Shown one piece after another: positions 34,976-48,197 of a stretch of 50,000 nucleotides of DNA (its first letter is position 1; every line of letters begins with the position of its first letter). Made by a program: the position numbers and the translations under genes. The notes beneath the pieces are model-generated. The model saw only the letters and a list, made by a program, of their open reading frames with translations, was not told the DNA's origin and did not search any database. Source of the stretch: Owenia fusiformis (Eukaryota; Annelida; Polychaeta; Sabellida; Oweniidae); assembly GCA_903813345.2 (NCBI GenBank), contig CAIIXF020000808.1:1-50000 (forward strand), given 5' to 3'.

Positions 34976-35091
34976 GTACCTCTTTCGAGGTTAGAAAAAT
35001 AAGTCTATAGACTCATTATAATGTTCCTCTCCACGGAAATCTTTAGTAAAAGGCGAAAGATTTATGCGTGGATGAAGAGAAACCAGAGTGT
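34976..35091 (-). ncRNA. U5: U5 snRNA, copy 30
   Basis: No difference from copy 1 noticed. Confidence 0.95.
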
Positions 35092-35587
35092 GTAAGGAAA
35101 GGTGATTAACTCGTATAAATGATTAATCAGAGCACATAATGTGGTGTCTGCTGGTTAGACCGTTTCAGATTTCTAAATGATTATCAGCTTCTCAAGACGA
35201 TTAAAATCACATTTCCTAGCTATTTCAATAAGTTAGTATAGCCATAGCAAAGGACATAATTTGCAATAGAACAAAATGTCATATTTAACAGATGCGATTT
35301 TTAGTGAAGATCATACGATTAGTCTTCTATTACTTATATACTCTGATCAACTTATTGTCATTGAAAATACGTATCAGATCATATAGTCTTTCAAGCAGAA
35401 GGTGTAATTACGGAGCTTGTATGTGTAAACACATGTATTTATAATTGGTGCTATCAGATCATGTCAAATAAACACATTTGAAAATTGATTCAACCGACAC
35501 TAAGAAGCAGAAGACATGTAATGATGGGAGGACCTATCGAGACGACATATTTGGCTTTTCTTGGAGACTAAAACACATGTTATAAAT

Positions 35588-35730
35588 GGTCCCCGTAGGG
35601 ACTTTCAGAAATTGCGCATGCCGGCCATATTTCAGGCCGTCAGCGCGGGGTATTGGGTAAAGTTTTCAACTAGCAATAACCACGCCTCGGATAAACCTCA
35701 TTGGCTATGGTACCGCCACTGCGCAAAGCT
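35588..35730 (-). ncRNA. U4: U4 snRNA, copy 30
   Basis: No difference from copy 1 noticed. Confidence 0.95.
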
Positions 35731-36122
35731 GCAGCTTCCAGCTGCCTAAATCATCAAGGCTGTACCAAAGAATTGTATAAATTGGTGTTGACGAACCCTT
35801 TCAGATCTACATGAAATTATGACTTTGATATTTCATTCAGGGGGGCACGATATAACCTCCGGTACCATAATCAAGTTGAAAAAACGTTCTGGTGGTGGAG
35901 GCAAAATCTATGCATTTCTTCAGGCTCTGTTGGCTTTTGGTGCTATCAAATGATTAGAAATCAAACCCTAAACAACCAAACAGAAATGAAAAGACAAATG
36001 ACTACAGTTAACGCGGCCTATTATGTCAACTATTTCTACAGTAATTACGAATGCAAGCTGACTCCGGATCAGTGATTAGACTCGGATTGTAGAGATGGGT
36101 AGAAGACTACATTATTTGTATG

Positions 36123-36238
36123 GTACCTCTTTCGAGGTTTGAAAAATAAGTCTATAGACTCATTATAATGTTCCTCTCCACGGAAATCTTTAGTAAAAGG
36201 CGAAAGATTTATGCGTGGATGAAGAGAAACCAGAGTGT
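36123..36238 (-). ncRNA. U5: U5 snRNA, copy 31 (U99A)
   Basis: U99 to A (T at plus-strand 36140), the base directly after the Sm-like site AUUUUUC. Confidence 0.94.
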
Positions 36239-36734
36239 GTAAGGAAAGGTGATTAACTCGTATAAATGATTAATCAGAGCACATAATGTGGTGTCTGCTG
36301 GTTAGACCGTTTCAGATTTCTAAATGATTATCAGCTTCTCAAGACGATTAAAATCACATTTCCTAGCTATTTCAATAAGTTAGTATAGCCATAGCAAAGG
36401 ACATAATTTGCAATAGAACAAAATGTCATATTTAACAGATGCGATTTTTAGTGAAGATCATACGATTAGTCTTCTATTACTTATATACTCTGATCAACTT
36501 ATTGTCATTGAAAATACGTATCAGATCATATAGTCTTTCAAGCAGAAGGTGTAATTACGGAGCTTGTATGTGTAAACACATGTATTTATAATTGGTGCTA
36601 TCAGATCATGTCAAATAAACACATTTGAAAATTGATTCAACCGACACTAAGAAGCAGAAGACATGTAATGATGGGAGGACCTATCGAGACGACATATTTG
36701 GCTTTTCTTGGAGACTAAAACACATGTTATAAAT

Positions 36735-36877
36735 GGTCCCCGTAGGGACTTTCAGAAATTGCGCATGCCGGCCATATTTCAGGCCGTCAGCGCGGGGTAT
36801 TGGGTAAAGTTTTCAACTAGCAATAACCACGCCTCGGATAAACCTCATTGGCTATGGTACCGCCACTGCGCAAAGCT
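36735..36877 (-). ncRNA. U4: U4 snRNA, copy 31
   Basis: No difference from copy 1 noticed. Confidence 0.95.
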
Positions 36878-37269
36878 GCAGCTTCCAGCTGCCTAAATCA
36901 TCAAGGCTGTACCAAAGAATTGTATAAATTGGTGTTGACGAACCCTTTCAGATCTACATGAAATTATGACTTTGATATTTCATTCAGGGGGGCACGATAT
37001 AACCTCCGGTACCATAATCAAGTTGAAAAAACGTTCTGGTGGTGGAGGCAAAATCTATGCATTTCTTCAGGCTCTGTTGGCTTTTGGTGCTATCAAATGA
37101 TTAGAAATCAAACCCTAAACAACCAAACAGAAATGAAAAGACAAATGACTACAGTTAACGCGGCCTATTATGTCAACTATTTCTACAGTAATTACGAATG
37201 CAAGCTGACTCCGGATCAGTGATTAGACTCGGATTGTAGAGATGGGTAGAAGACTACATTATTTGTATG

Positions 37270-37385
37270 GTACCTCTTTCGAGGTTAGAAAAATAAGTCT
37301 ATAGACTCATTATAATGTTCCTCTCCACGGAAATCTTTAGTAAAAGGCGAAAGATTTATGCGTGGATGAAGAGAAACCAGAGTGT
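37270..37385 (-). ncRNA. U5: U5 snRNA, copy 32
   Basis: RNA unchanged. The spacer has a net 4-bp loss at 37751-37764. Confidence 0.95.
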
Positions 37386-37877
37386 GTAAGGAAAGGTGAT
37401 TAACTCGTATAAATGATTAATCAGAGCACATAATGTGGTGTCTGCTGGTTAGACCGTTTCAGATTTCTAAATGATTATCAGCTTCTCAAGACGATTAAAA
37501 TCACATTTCCTAGCTATTTCAATAAGTTAGTATAGCCATAGCAAAGGACATAATTTGCAATAGAACAAAATGTCATATTTAACAGATGCGATTTTTAGTG
37601 AAGATCATACGATTAGTCTTCTATTACTTATATACTCTGATCAACTTATTGTCATTGAAAATACGTATCAGATCATATAGTCTTTCAAGCAGAAGGTGTA
37701 ATTACGGAGCTTGTATGTGTAAACACATGTATTTATAATTGGTGCTATCAATATGTCAATAACACATTTGAAAATTGATTCAACCGACACTAAGAAGCAG
37801 AAGACATGTAATGATGGGAGGACCTATCGAGACGACATATTTGGCTTTTCTTGGAGACTAAAACACATGTTATAAAT

Positions 37878-38020
37878 GGTCCCCGTAGGGACTTTCAGAA
37901 ATTGCGCATGCCGGCCATATTTCAGGCCGTCAGCGCGGGGTATTGGGTAAAGTTTTCAACTAGCAATAACCACGCCTCGGATAAACCTCATTGGCTATGG
38001 TACCGCCACTGCGCAAAGCT
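37878..38020 (-). ncRNA. U4: U4 snRNA, copy 32
   Basis: No difference from copy 1 noticed. Confidence 0.95.
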
Positions 38021-38413
38021 GCAGCTTCCAGCTGCCTAAATCATCAAGGCTGTACCAAAGAATTGTATAAATTGGTGTTGACGAACCCTTTCAGATCTAC
38101 ATGAAATTATGACTTTGATATTTCATTCAGGGGGGCACGATATAACCTCCGGTACCATAATCAAGTTGAAAAAACGTTCTGGTGGTGGAGGCAAAATCTA
38201 TGCATTTCTTCAGGCTCTGTTGGCTTTTGGTGCTATCAAATGATTAGAAATCAAACCCTAAACAACCAAACAGAAATGAAAAGACAAATGACTACAGTTA
38301 ACGCGGCCTATTATGTCAACTATTTCTACAGTAATTACGAATGCAAGCTGTACTCCGGATCAGTGATTAGACTCGGATTGTAGAGATGGGTAGAAGACTA
38401 CATTATTTGTATG

Positions 38414-38529
38414 GTACCTCTTTCGAGGTTAGAAAAATAAGTCTATAGACTCATTATAATGTTCCTCTCCACGGAAATCTTTAGTAAAAGGCGAAAGATT
38501 TATGCGTGGATGAAGAGAAACCAGAGTGT
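38414..38529 (-). ncRNA. U5: U5 snRNA, copy 33
   Basis: RNA unchanged. A T is inserted at 38351, about 62 bp downstream of the RNA. Confidence 0.95.
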
Positions 38530-39025
38530 GTAAGGAAAGGTGATTAACTCGTATAAATGATTAATCAGAGCACATAATGTGGTGTCTGCTGGTTAGACCG
38601 TTTCAGATTTCTAAATGATTATCAGCTTCTCAAGACGATTAAAATCACATTTCCTAGCTATTTCAATAAGTTAGTATAGCCATAGCAAAGGACATAATTT
38701 GCAATAGAACAAAATGTCATATTTAACAGATGCGATTTTTAGTGAAGATCATACGATTAGTCTTCTATTACTTATATACTCTGATCAACTTATTGTCATT
38801 GAAAATACGTATCAGATCATATAGTCTTTCAAGCAGAAGGTGTAATTACGGAGCTTGTATGTGTAAACACATGTATTTATAATTGGTGCTATCAGATCAT
38901 GTCAAATAAACACATTTGAAAATTGATTCAACCGACACTAAGAAGCAGAAGACATGTAATGATGGGAGGACCTATCGAGACGACATATTTGGCTTTTCTT
39001 GGAGACTAAAACACATGTTATAAAT

Positions 39026-39168
39026 GGTCCCCGTAGGGACTTTCAGAAATTGCGCATGCCGGCCATATTTCAGGCCGTCAGCGCGGGGTATTGGGTAAAG
39101 TTTTCAACTAGCAATAACCACGCCTCGGATAAACCTCATTGGCTATGGTACCGCCACTGCGCAAAGCT
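39026..39168 (-). ncRNA. U4: U4 snRNA, copy 33
   Basis: No difference from copy 1 noticed. Confidence 0.95.
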
Positions 39169-39560
39169 GCAGCTTCCAGCTGCCTAAATCATCAAGGCTG
39201 TACCAAAGAATTGTATAAATTGGTGTTGACGAACCCTTTCAGATCTACATGAAATTATGACTTTGATATTTCATTCAGGGGGGCACGATATAACCTCCGG
39301 TACCATAATCAAGTTGAAAAAACGTTCTGGTGGTGGAGGCAAAATCTATGCATTTCTTCAGGCTCTGTTGGCTTTTGGTGCTATCAAATGATTAGAAATC
39401 AAACCCTAAACAACCAAACAGAAATGAAAAGACAAATGACTACAGTTAACGCGGCCTATTATGTCAACTATTTCTACAGTAATTACGAATGCAAGCTGAC
39501 TCCGGATCAGTGATTAGACTCGGATTGTAGAGATGGGTAGAAGACTACATTATTTGTATG

Positions 39561-39676
39561 GTACCTCTTTCGAGGTTAGAAAAATAAGTCTATAGACTCA
39601 TTATAATGTTCCTCTCCACGGAAATCTTTAGTAAAAGGCGAAAGATTTATGCGTGGATGAAGAGAAACCAGAGTGT
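39561..39676 (-). ncRNA. U5: U5 snRNA, copy 34
   Basis: No difference from copy 1 noticed. Confidence 0.95.
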
Positions 39677-40172
39677 GTAAGGAAAGGTGATTAACTCGTA
39701 TAAATGATTAATCAGAGCACATAATGTGGTGTCTGCTGGTTAGACCGTTTCAGATTTCTAAATGATTATCAGCTTCTCAAGACGATTAAAATCACATTTC
39801 CTAGCTATTTCAATAAGTTAGTATAGCCATAGCAAAGGACATAATTTGCAATAGAACAAAATGTCATATTTAACAGATGCGATTTTTAGTGAAGATCATA
39901 CGATTAGTCTTCTATTACTTATATACTCTGATCAACTTATTGTCATTGAAAATACGTATCAGATCATATAGTCTTTCAAGCAGAAGGTGTAATTACGGAG
40001 CTTGTATGTGTAAACACATGTATTTATAATTGGTGCTATCAGATCATGTCAAATAAACACATTTGAAAATTGATTCAACCGACACTAAGAAGCAGAAGAC
40101 ATGTAATGATGGGAGGACCTATCGAGACGACATATTTGGCTTTTCTTGGAGACTAAAACACATGTTATAAAT

Positions 40173-40315
40173 GGTCCCCGTAGGGACTTTCAGAAATTGC
40201 GCATGCCGGCCATATTTCAGGCCGTCAGCGCGGGGTATTGGGTAAAGTTTTCAACTAGCAATAACCACGCCTCGGATAAACCTCATTGGCTATGGTACCG
40301 CCACTGCGCAAAGCT
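40173..40315 (-). ncRNA. U4: U4 snRNA, copy 34
   Basis: No difference from copy 1 noticed. Confidence 0.95.
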
Positions 40316-40707
40316 GCAGCTTCCAGCTGCCTAAATCATCAAGGCTGTACCAAAGAATTGTATAAATTGGTGTTGACGAACCCTTTCAGATCTACATGAA
40401 ATTATGACTTTGATATTTCATTCAGGGGGGCACGATATAACCTCCGGTACCATAATCAAGTTGAAAAAACGTTCTGGTGGTGGAGGCAAAATCTATGCAT
40501 TTCTTCAGGCTCTGTTGGCTTTTGGTGCTATCAAATGATTAGAAATCAAACCCTAAACAACCAAACAGAAATGAAAAGACAAATGACTACAGTTAACGCG
40601 GCCTATTATGTCAACTATTTCTACAGTAATTACGAATGCAAGCTGACTCCGGATCAGTGATTAGACTCGGATTGTAGAGATGGGTAGAAGACTACATTAT
40701 TTGTATG

Positions 40708-40823
40708 GTACCTCTTTCGAGGTTAGAAAAATAAGTCTATAGACTCATTATAATGTTCCTCTCCACGGAAATCTTTAGTAAAAGGCGAAAGATTTATGCG
40801 TGGATGAAGAGAAACCAGAGTGT
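40708..40823 (-). ncRNA. U5: U5 snRNA, copy 35
   Basis: No difference from copy 1 noticed. Confidence 0.95.
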
Positions 40824-41319
40824 GTAAGGAAAGGTGATTAACTCGTATAAATGATTAATCAGAGCACATAATGTGGTGTCTGCTGGTTAGACCGTTTCAG
40901 ATTTCTAAATGATTATCAGCTTCTCAAGACGATTAAAATCACATTTCCTAGCTATTTCAATAAGTTAGTATAGCCATAGCAAAGGACATAATTTGCAATA
41001 GAACAAAATGTCATATTTAACAGATGCGATTTTTAGTGAAGATCATACGATTAGTCTTCTATTACTTATATACTCTGATCAACTTATTGTCATTGAAAAT
41101 ACGTATCAGATCATATAGTCTTTCAAGCAGAAGGTGTAATTACGGAGCTTGTATGTGTAAACACATGTATTTATAATTGGTGCTATCAGATCATGTCAAA
41201 TAAACACATTTGAAAATTGATTCAACCGACACTAAGAAGCAGAAGACATGTAATGATGGGAGGACCTATCGAGACGACATATTTGGCTTTTCTTGGAGAC
41301 TAAAACACATGTTATAAAT

Positions 41320-41462
41320 GGTCCCCGTAGGGACTTTCAGAAATTGCGCATGCCGGCCATATTTCAGGCCGTCAGCGCGGGGTATTGGGTAAAGTTTTCA
41401 ACTAGCAATAACCACGCCTCGGATAAACCTCATTGGCTATGGTACCGCCACTGCGCAAAGCT
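41320..41462 (-). ncRNA. U4: U4 snRNA, copy 35
   Basis: No difference from copy 1 noticed. Confidence 0.95.
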
Positions 41463-41854
41463 GCAGCTTCCAGCTGCCTAAATCATCAAGGCTGTACCAA
41501 AGAATTGTATAAATTGGTGTTGACGAACCCTTTCAGATCTACATGAAATTATGACTTTGATATTTCATTCAGGGGGGCACGATATAACCTCCGGTACCAT
41601 AATCAAGTTGAAAAAACGTTCTGGTGGTGGAGGCAAAATCTATGCATTTCTTCAGGCTCTGTTGGCTTTTGGTGCTATCAAATGATTAGAAATCAAACCC
41701 TAAACAACCAAACAGAAATGAAAAGACAAATGACTACAGTTAACGCGGCCTATTATGTCAACTATTTCTACAGTAATTACGAATGCAAGCTGACTCCGGA
41801 TCAGTGATTAGACTCGGATTGTAGAGATGGGTAGAAGACTACATTATTTGTATG

Positions 41855-41970
41855 GTACCTCTTTCGAGGTTAGAAAAATAAGTCTATAGACTCATTATAA
41901 TGTTCCTCTCCACGGAAATCTTTAGTAAAAGGCGAAAGATTTATGCGTGGATGAAGAGAAACCAGAGTGT
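41855..41970 (-). ncRNA. U5: U5 snRNA, copy 36
   Basis: No difference from copy 1 noticed. Confidence 0.95.
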
Positions 41971-42466
41971 GTAAGGAAAGGTGATTAACTCGTATAAATG
42001 ATTAATCAGAGCACATAATGTGGTGTCTGCTGGTTAGACCGTTTCAGATTTCTAAATGATTATCAGCTTCTCAAGACGATTAAAATCACATTTCCTAGCT
42101 ATTTCAATAAGTTAGTATAGCCATAGCAAAGGACATAATTTGCAATAGAACAAAATGTCATATTTAACAGATGCGATTTTTAGTGAAGATCATACGATTA
42201 GTCTTCTATTACTTATATACTCTGATCAACTTATTGTCATTGAAAATACGTATCAGATCATATAGTCTTTCAAGCAGAAGGTGTAATTACGGAGCTTGTA
42301 TGTGTAAACACATGTATTTATAATTGGTGCTATCAGATCATGTCAAATAAACACATTTGAAAATTGATTCAACCGACACTAAGAAGCAGAAGACATGTAA
42401 TGATGGGAGGACCTATCGAGACGACATATTTGGCTTTTCTTGGAGACTAAAACACATGTTATAAAT

Positions 42467-42609
42467 GGTCCCCGTAGGGACTTTCAGAAATTGCGCATGC
42501 CGGCCATATTTCAGGCCGTCAGCGCGGGGTATTGGGTAAAGTTTTCAACTAGCAATAACCACGCCTCGGATAAACCTCATTGGCTATGGTACCGCCACTG
42601 CGCAAAGCT
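42467..42609 (-). ncRNA. U4: U4 snRNA, copy 36
   Basis: No difference from copy 1 noticed. Confidence 0.95.
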
Positions 42610-43001
42610 GCAGCTTCCAGCTGCCTAAATCATCAAGGCTGTACCAAAGAATTGTATAAATTGGTGTTGACGAACCCTTTCAGATCTACATGAAATTATG
42701 ACTTTGATATTTCATTCAGGGGGGCACGATATAACCTCCGGTACCATAATCAAGTTGAAAAAACGTTCTGGTGGTGGAGGCAAAATCTATGCATTTCTTC
42801 AGGCTCTGTTGGCTTTTGGTGCTATCAAATGATTAGAAATCAAACCCTAAACAACCAAACAGAAATGAAAAGACAAATGACTACAGTTAACGCGGCCTAT
42901 TATGTCAACTATTTCTACAGTAATTACGAATGCAAGCTGACTCCGGATCAGTGATTAGACTCGGATTGTAGAGATGGGTAGAAGACTACATTATTTGTAT
43001 G

Positions 43002-43118
43002 GTACCTCTTTCGAGGTTTAGAAAAATAAGTCTATAGACTCATTATAATGTTCCTCTCCACGGAAATCTTTAGTAAAAGGCGAAAGATTTATGCGTGGAT
43101 GAAGAGAAACCAGAGTGT
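43002..43118 (-). ncRNA. U5: U5 snRNA, copy 37 (1-nt insertion)
   Basis: One extra base (plus-strand T near 43018) between the Sm-like site and the 3' hairpin makes this copy 117 nt. The site and hairpin themselves are intact. Confidence 0.94.
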
Positions 43119-43614
43119 GTAAGGAAAGGTGATTAACTCGTATAAATGATTAATCAGAGCACATAATGTGGTGTCTGCTGGTTAGACCGTTTCAGATTTC
43201 TAAATGATTATCAGCTTCTCAAGACGATTAAAATCACATTTCCTAGCTATTTCAATAAGTTAGTATAGCCATAGCAAAGGACATAATTTGCAATAGAACA
43301 AAATGTCATATTTAACAGATGCGATTTTTAGTGAAGATCATACGATTAGTCTTCTATTACTTATATACTCTGATCAACTTATTGTCATTGAAAATACGTA
43401 TCAGATCATATAGTCTTTCAAGCAGAAGGTGTAATTACGGAGCTTGTATGTGTAAACACATGTATTTATAATTGGTGCTATCAGATCATGTCAAATAAAC
43501 ACATTTGAAAATTGATTCAACCGACACTAAGAAGCAGAAGACATGTAATGATGGGAGGACCTATCGAGACGACATATTTGGCTTTTCTTGGAGACTAAAA
43601 CACATGTTATAAAT

Positions 43615-43757
43615 GGTCCCCGTAGGGACTTTCAGAAATTGCGCATGCCGGCCATATTTCAGGCCGTCAGCGCGGGGTATTGGGTAAAGTTTTCAACTAG
43701 CAATAACCACGCCTCGGATAAACCTCATTGGCTATGGTACCGCCACTGCGCAAAGCT
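43615..43757 (-). ncRNA. U4: U4 snRNA, copy 37
   Basis: RNA unchanged. One C is missing at 43860/43861, about 103 bp upstream and outside the PSE-like block. Confidence 0.95.
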
Positions 43758-44148
43758 GCAGCTTCCAGCTGCCTAAATCATCAAGGCTGTACCAAAGAAT
43801 TGTATAAATTGGTGTTGACGAACCCTTTCAGATCTACATGAAATTATGACTTTGATATTTATTCAGGGGGGCACGATATAACCTCCGGTACCATAATCAA
43901 GTTGAAAAAACGTTCTGGTGGTGGAGGCAAAATCTATGCATTTCTTCAGGCTCTGTTGGCTTTTGGTGCTATCAAATGATTAGAAATCAAACCCTAAACA
44001 ACCAAACAGAAATGAAAAGACAAATGACTACAGTTAACGCGGCCTATTATGTCAACTATTTCTACAGTAATTACGAATGCAAGCTGACTCCGGATCAGTG
44101 ATTAGACTCGGATTGTAGAGATGGGTAGAAGACTACATTATTTGTATG

Positions 44149-44264
44149 GTACCTCTTTCGAGGTTAGAAAAATAAGTCTATAGACTCATTATAATGTTCC
44201 TCTCCACGGAAATCTTTAGTAAAAGGCGAAAGATTTATGCGTGGATGAAGAGAAACCAGAGTGT
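44149..44264 (-). ncRNA. U5: U5 snRNA, copy 38
   Basis: No difference from copy 1 noticed. Confidence 0.95.
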
Positions 44265-44760
44265 GTAAGGAAAGGTGATTAACTCGTATAAATGATTAAT
44301 CAGAGCACATAATGTGGTGTCTGCTGGTTAGACCGTTTCAGATTTCTAAATGATTATCAGCTTCTCAAGACGATTAAAATCACATTTCCTAGCTATTTCA
44401 ATAAGTTAGTATAGCCATAGCAAAGGACATAATTTGCAATAGAACAAAATGTCATATTTAACAGATGCGATTTTTAGTGAAGATCATACGATTAGTCTTC
44501 TATTACTTATATACTCTGATCAACTTATTGTCATTGAAAATACGTATCAGATCATATAGTCTTTCAAGCAGAAGGTGTAATTACGGAGCTTGTATGTGTA
44601 AACACATGTATTTATAATTGGTGCTATCAGATCATGTCAAATAAACACATTTGAAAATTGATTCAACCGACACTAAGAAGCAGAAGACATGTAATGATGG
44701 GAGGACCTATCGAGACGACATATTTGGCTTTTCTTGGAGACTAAAACACATGTTATAAAT

Positions 44761-44903
44761 GGTCCCCGTAGGGACTTTCAGAAATTGCGCATGCCGGCCA
44801 TATTTCAGGCCGTCAGCGCGGGGTATTGGGTAAAGTTTTCAACTAGCAATAACCACGCCTCGGATAAACCTCATTGGCTATGGTACCGCCACTGCGCAAA
44901 GCT
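44761..44903 (-). ncRNA. U4: U4 snRNA, copy 38
   Basis: No difference from copy 1 noticed. Confidence 0.95.
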
Positions 44904-45295
44904 GCAGCTTCCAGCTGCCTAAATCATCAAGGCTGTACCAAAGAATTGTATAAATTGGTGTTGACGAACCCTTTCAGATCTACATGAAATTATGACTTTG
45001 ATATTTCATTCAGGGGGGCACGATATAACCTCCGGTACCATAATCAAGTTGAAAAAACGTTCTGGTGGTGGAGGCAAAATCTATGCATTTCTTCAGGCTC
45101 TGTTGGCTTTTGGTGCTATCAAATGATTAGAAATCAAACCCTAAACAACCAAACAGAAATGAAAAGACAAATGACTACAGTTAACGCGGCCTATTATGTC
45201 AACTATTTCTACAGTAATTACGAATGCAAGCTGACTCCGGATCAGTGATTAGACTCGGATTGTAGAGATGGGTAGAAGACTACATTATTTGTATG

Positions 45296-45411
45296 GTACC
45301 TCTTTCGAGGTTAGAAAAATAAGTCTATAGACTCATTATAATGTTCCTCTCCACGGAAATCTTTAGTAAAAGGCGAAAGATTTATGCGTGGATGAAGAGA
45401 AACCAGAGTGT
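45296..45411 (-). ncRNA. U5: U5 snRNA, copy 39
   Basis: No difference from copy 1 noticed. Confidence 0.95.
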
Positions 45412-45907
45412 GTAAGGAAAGGTGATTAACTCGTATAAATGATTAATCAGAGCACATAATGTGGTGTCTGCTGGTTAGACCGTTTCAGATTTCTAAATGA
45501 TTATCAGCTTCTCAAGACGATTAAAATCACATTTCCTAGCTATTTCAATAAGTTAGTATAGCCATAGCAAAGGACATAATTTGCAATAGAACAAAATGTC
45601 ATATTTAACAGATGCGATTTTTAGTGAAGATCATACGATTAGTCTTCTATTACTTATATACTCTGATCAACTTATTGTCATTGAAAATACGTATCAGATC
45701 ATATAGTCTTTCAAGCAGAAGGTGTAATTACGGAGCTTGTATGTGTAAACACATGTATTTATAATTGGTGCTATCAGATCATGTCAAATAAACACATTTG
45801 AAAATTGATTCAACCGACACTAAGAAGCAGAAGACATGTAATGATGGGAGGACCTATCGAGACGACATATTTGGCTTTTCTTGGAGACTAAAACACATGT
45901 TATAAAT

Positions 45908-46050
45908 GGTCCCCGTAGGGACTTTCAGAAATTGCGCATGCCGGCCATATTTCAGGCCGTCAGCGCGGGGTATTGGGTAAAGTTTTCAACTAGCAATAAC
46001 CACGCCTCGGATAAACCTCATTGGCTATGGTACCGCCACTGCGCAAAGCT
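45908..46050 (-). ncRNA. U4: U4 snRNA, copy 39
   Basis: No difference from copy 1 noticed. Confidence 0.95.
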
Positions 46051-46442
46051 GCAGCTTCCAGCTGCCTAAATCATCAAGGCTGTACCAAAGAATTGTATAA
46101 ATTGGTGTTGACGAACCCTTTCAGATCTACATGAAATTATGACTTTGATATTTCATTCAGGGGGGCACGATATAACCTCCGGTACCATAATCAAGTTGAA
46201 AAAACGTTCTGGTGGTGGAGGCAAAATCTATGCATTTCTTCAGGCTCTGTTGGCTTTTGGTGCTATCAAATGATTAGAAATCAAACCCTAAACAACCAAA
46301 CAGAAATGAAAAGACAAATGACTACAGTTAACGCGGCCTATTATGTCAACTATTTCTACAGTAATTACGAATGCAAGCTGACTCCGGATCAGTGATTAGA
46401 CTCGGATTGTAGAGATGGGTAGAAGACTACATTATTTGTATG

Positions 46443-46558
46443 GTACCTCTTTCGAGGTTAGAAAAATAAGTCTATAGACTCATTATAATGTTCCTCTCCA
46501 CGGAAATCTTTAGTAAAAGGCGAAAGATTTATGCGTGGATGAAGAGAAACCAGAGTGT
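46443..46558 (-). ncRNA. U5: U5 snRNA, copy 40
   Basis: RNA unchanged. It belongs to the second unit split by the 991-bp element. Confidence 0.95.
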
Positions 46559-47054
46559 GTAAGGAAAGGTGATTAACTCGTATAAATGATTAATCAGAGC
46601 ACATAATGTGGTGTCTGCTGGTTAGACCGTTTCAGATTTCTAAATGATTATCAGCTTCTCAAGACGATTAAAATCACATTTCCTAGCTATTTCAATAAGT
46701 TAGTATAGCCATAGCAAAGGACATAATTTGCAATAGAACAAAATGTCATATTTAACAGATGCGATTTTTAGTGAAGATCATACGATTAGTCTTCTATTAC
46801 TTATATACTCTGATCAACTTATTGTCATTGAAAATACGTATCAGATCATATAGTCTTTCAAGCAGAAGGTGTAATTACGGAGCTTGTATGTGTAAACACA
46901 TGTATTTATAATTGGTGCTATCAGATCATGTCAAATAAACACATTTGAAAATTGATTCAACCGACACTAAGAAGCAGAAGACATGTAATGATGGGAGGAC
47001 CTATCGAGACGACATATTTGGCTTTTCTTGGAGACTAAAACACATGTTATAAAT

Positions 47055-48045
47055 GGTAGACTGTAAATCTAGTAAATCTAGTAAATCTCGTAAATCTAGT
47101 AAACCTAGTAAATCTAGTAAAATCTTGTAAAATCTTGTAAACTTTTTAGGGACCATTCATTTGATATCAATGTCAGTCTCTATGTAAGAGTATTGGTGAT
47201 TATGATTCCTTTTACAACATTAGAAAAATATCTTCTCTGCATTAAATTCAGAGTCATTCCTTTCATCATATAATCAATATACAATTTTTTTAACAAAATT
47301 GTGAAATATTAATAAAAAAGAATGTTTAAGGGGCTGATATGATATGGCTTTAAACTATTAATTACAAGGAATACAAGGAACATATCATCATCAAAACGTA
47401 AATGGAAAACATTGTAGAAATGCCATACTATACTTTATGTATAGGTAAAGCAAATAGATCAATCAGTAAGTTGTCTCACTAGATTCCCCTTACTACAGCA
47501 TTTGATTGTTTTTTTATTATTTTTTCGGGGTTGGCAAAAATCAATTTTGAAATTGCCATTTATCCATTCCTCTCACATTGGAACTTCTACAAATATTGTC
47601 AATTGAACAGCATCGCCAAAAAATAAGCAATGACTAAATTATCTGATAGGCTAAGCATTATAACATTTTGTGAGGGAAAAACAAGCCTGTGTCATTTAGA
47701 TGGTACGCATTGTCCCCTCAGTCCTTAAATATGTAACTTAATTTGTTTAATAGAGCATGCTTCTTGGGTGGGTTGTGTATGATGATAAAATGGGTGTACC
47801 ATTTGATAACCATTTTGCTATCCAGTACTAACATATAGTTGTTTTGTAACTAAATATAATGAAATAAAAGGTAGAATATTTTCTACATGTTCATTTCATT
47901 CATACAAAGGCATTTTCAGTGCTTTTGGACATTTGCACTTTATATCTTAGACATTGAATAATCAAGTTTTTACAAGATTTTACTAGATTTACTAGATTTA
48001 CTAGTTTTACTAGATTTACTAGATTTGCTAGATTTACAGTCTACC
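47055..48045. mobile_element. 991-bp non-autonomous TIR element, copy B
   Basis: It appears identical by eye to copy A and sits at exactly the same base of the unit, with the same GTTATAAAT duplication (47046-47054 and 48046-48054). Linked flanking variants show it arose by duplication of the host block and not by a second insertion. Inverted repeats are at 47055-47137 and 47963-48045. Confidence 0.88.
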
Positions 48046-48054
48046 GTTATAAAT

Positions 48055-48197
48055 GGTCCCCGTAGGGACTTTCAGAAATTGCGCATGCCGGCCATATTTC
48101 AGGCCGTCAGTGCGGGGTATTGGGTAAAGTTTTCAACTAGCAATAACCACGCCTCGGATAAACCTCATTGGCTATGGTACCGCCACTGCGCAAAGCT
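48055..48197 (-). ncRNA. U4: U4 snRNA, copy 40 (G87A, element at 3' end)
   Basis: It carries the same G87 to A change (T at 48111) and the same displaced 3' flank as copy 28, from which it descends by duplication. Confidence 0.9.

Larger units (their letters stand above)
32285..47045. repeat. 14,761-bp higher-order repeat carrying the 991-bp element
   Basis: The 991-bp element recurs 14,761 bp downstream with the same flanks, and two linked variants recur at the same spacing: T at 33350 and 48111 (inside U4) and T at 34202 and 48963 (spacer). Twelve units plus the 1,000-bp insertion minus 3 bp of small indels gives exactly this period. The second copy runs from 47046 past the window end. Single changes at 43018 and 43860 have no match 14,761 bp upstream, so they arose later or lie outside the duplicated block. 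Confidence 0.9.

Noticed and set aside
47055-48045. Independent second insertion of the 991-bp element
   Set aside because: The same target base, the same target duplication and two linked point variants at the same spacing show a segmental duplication.
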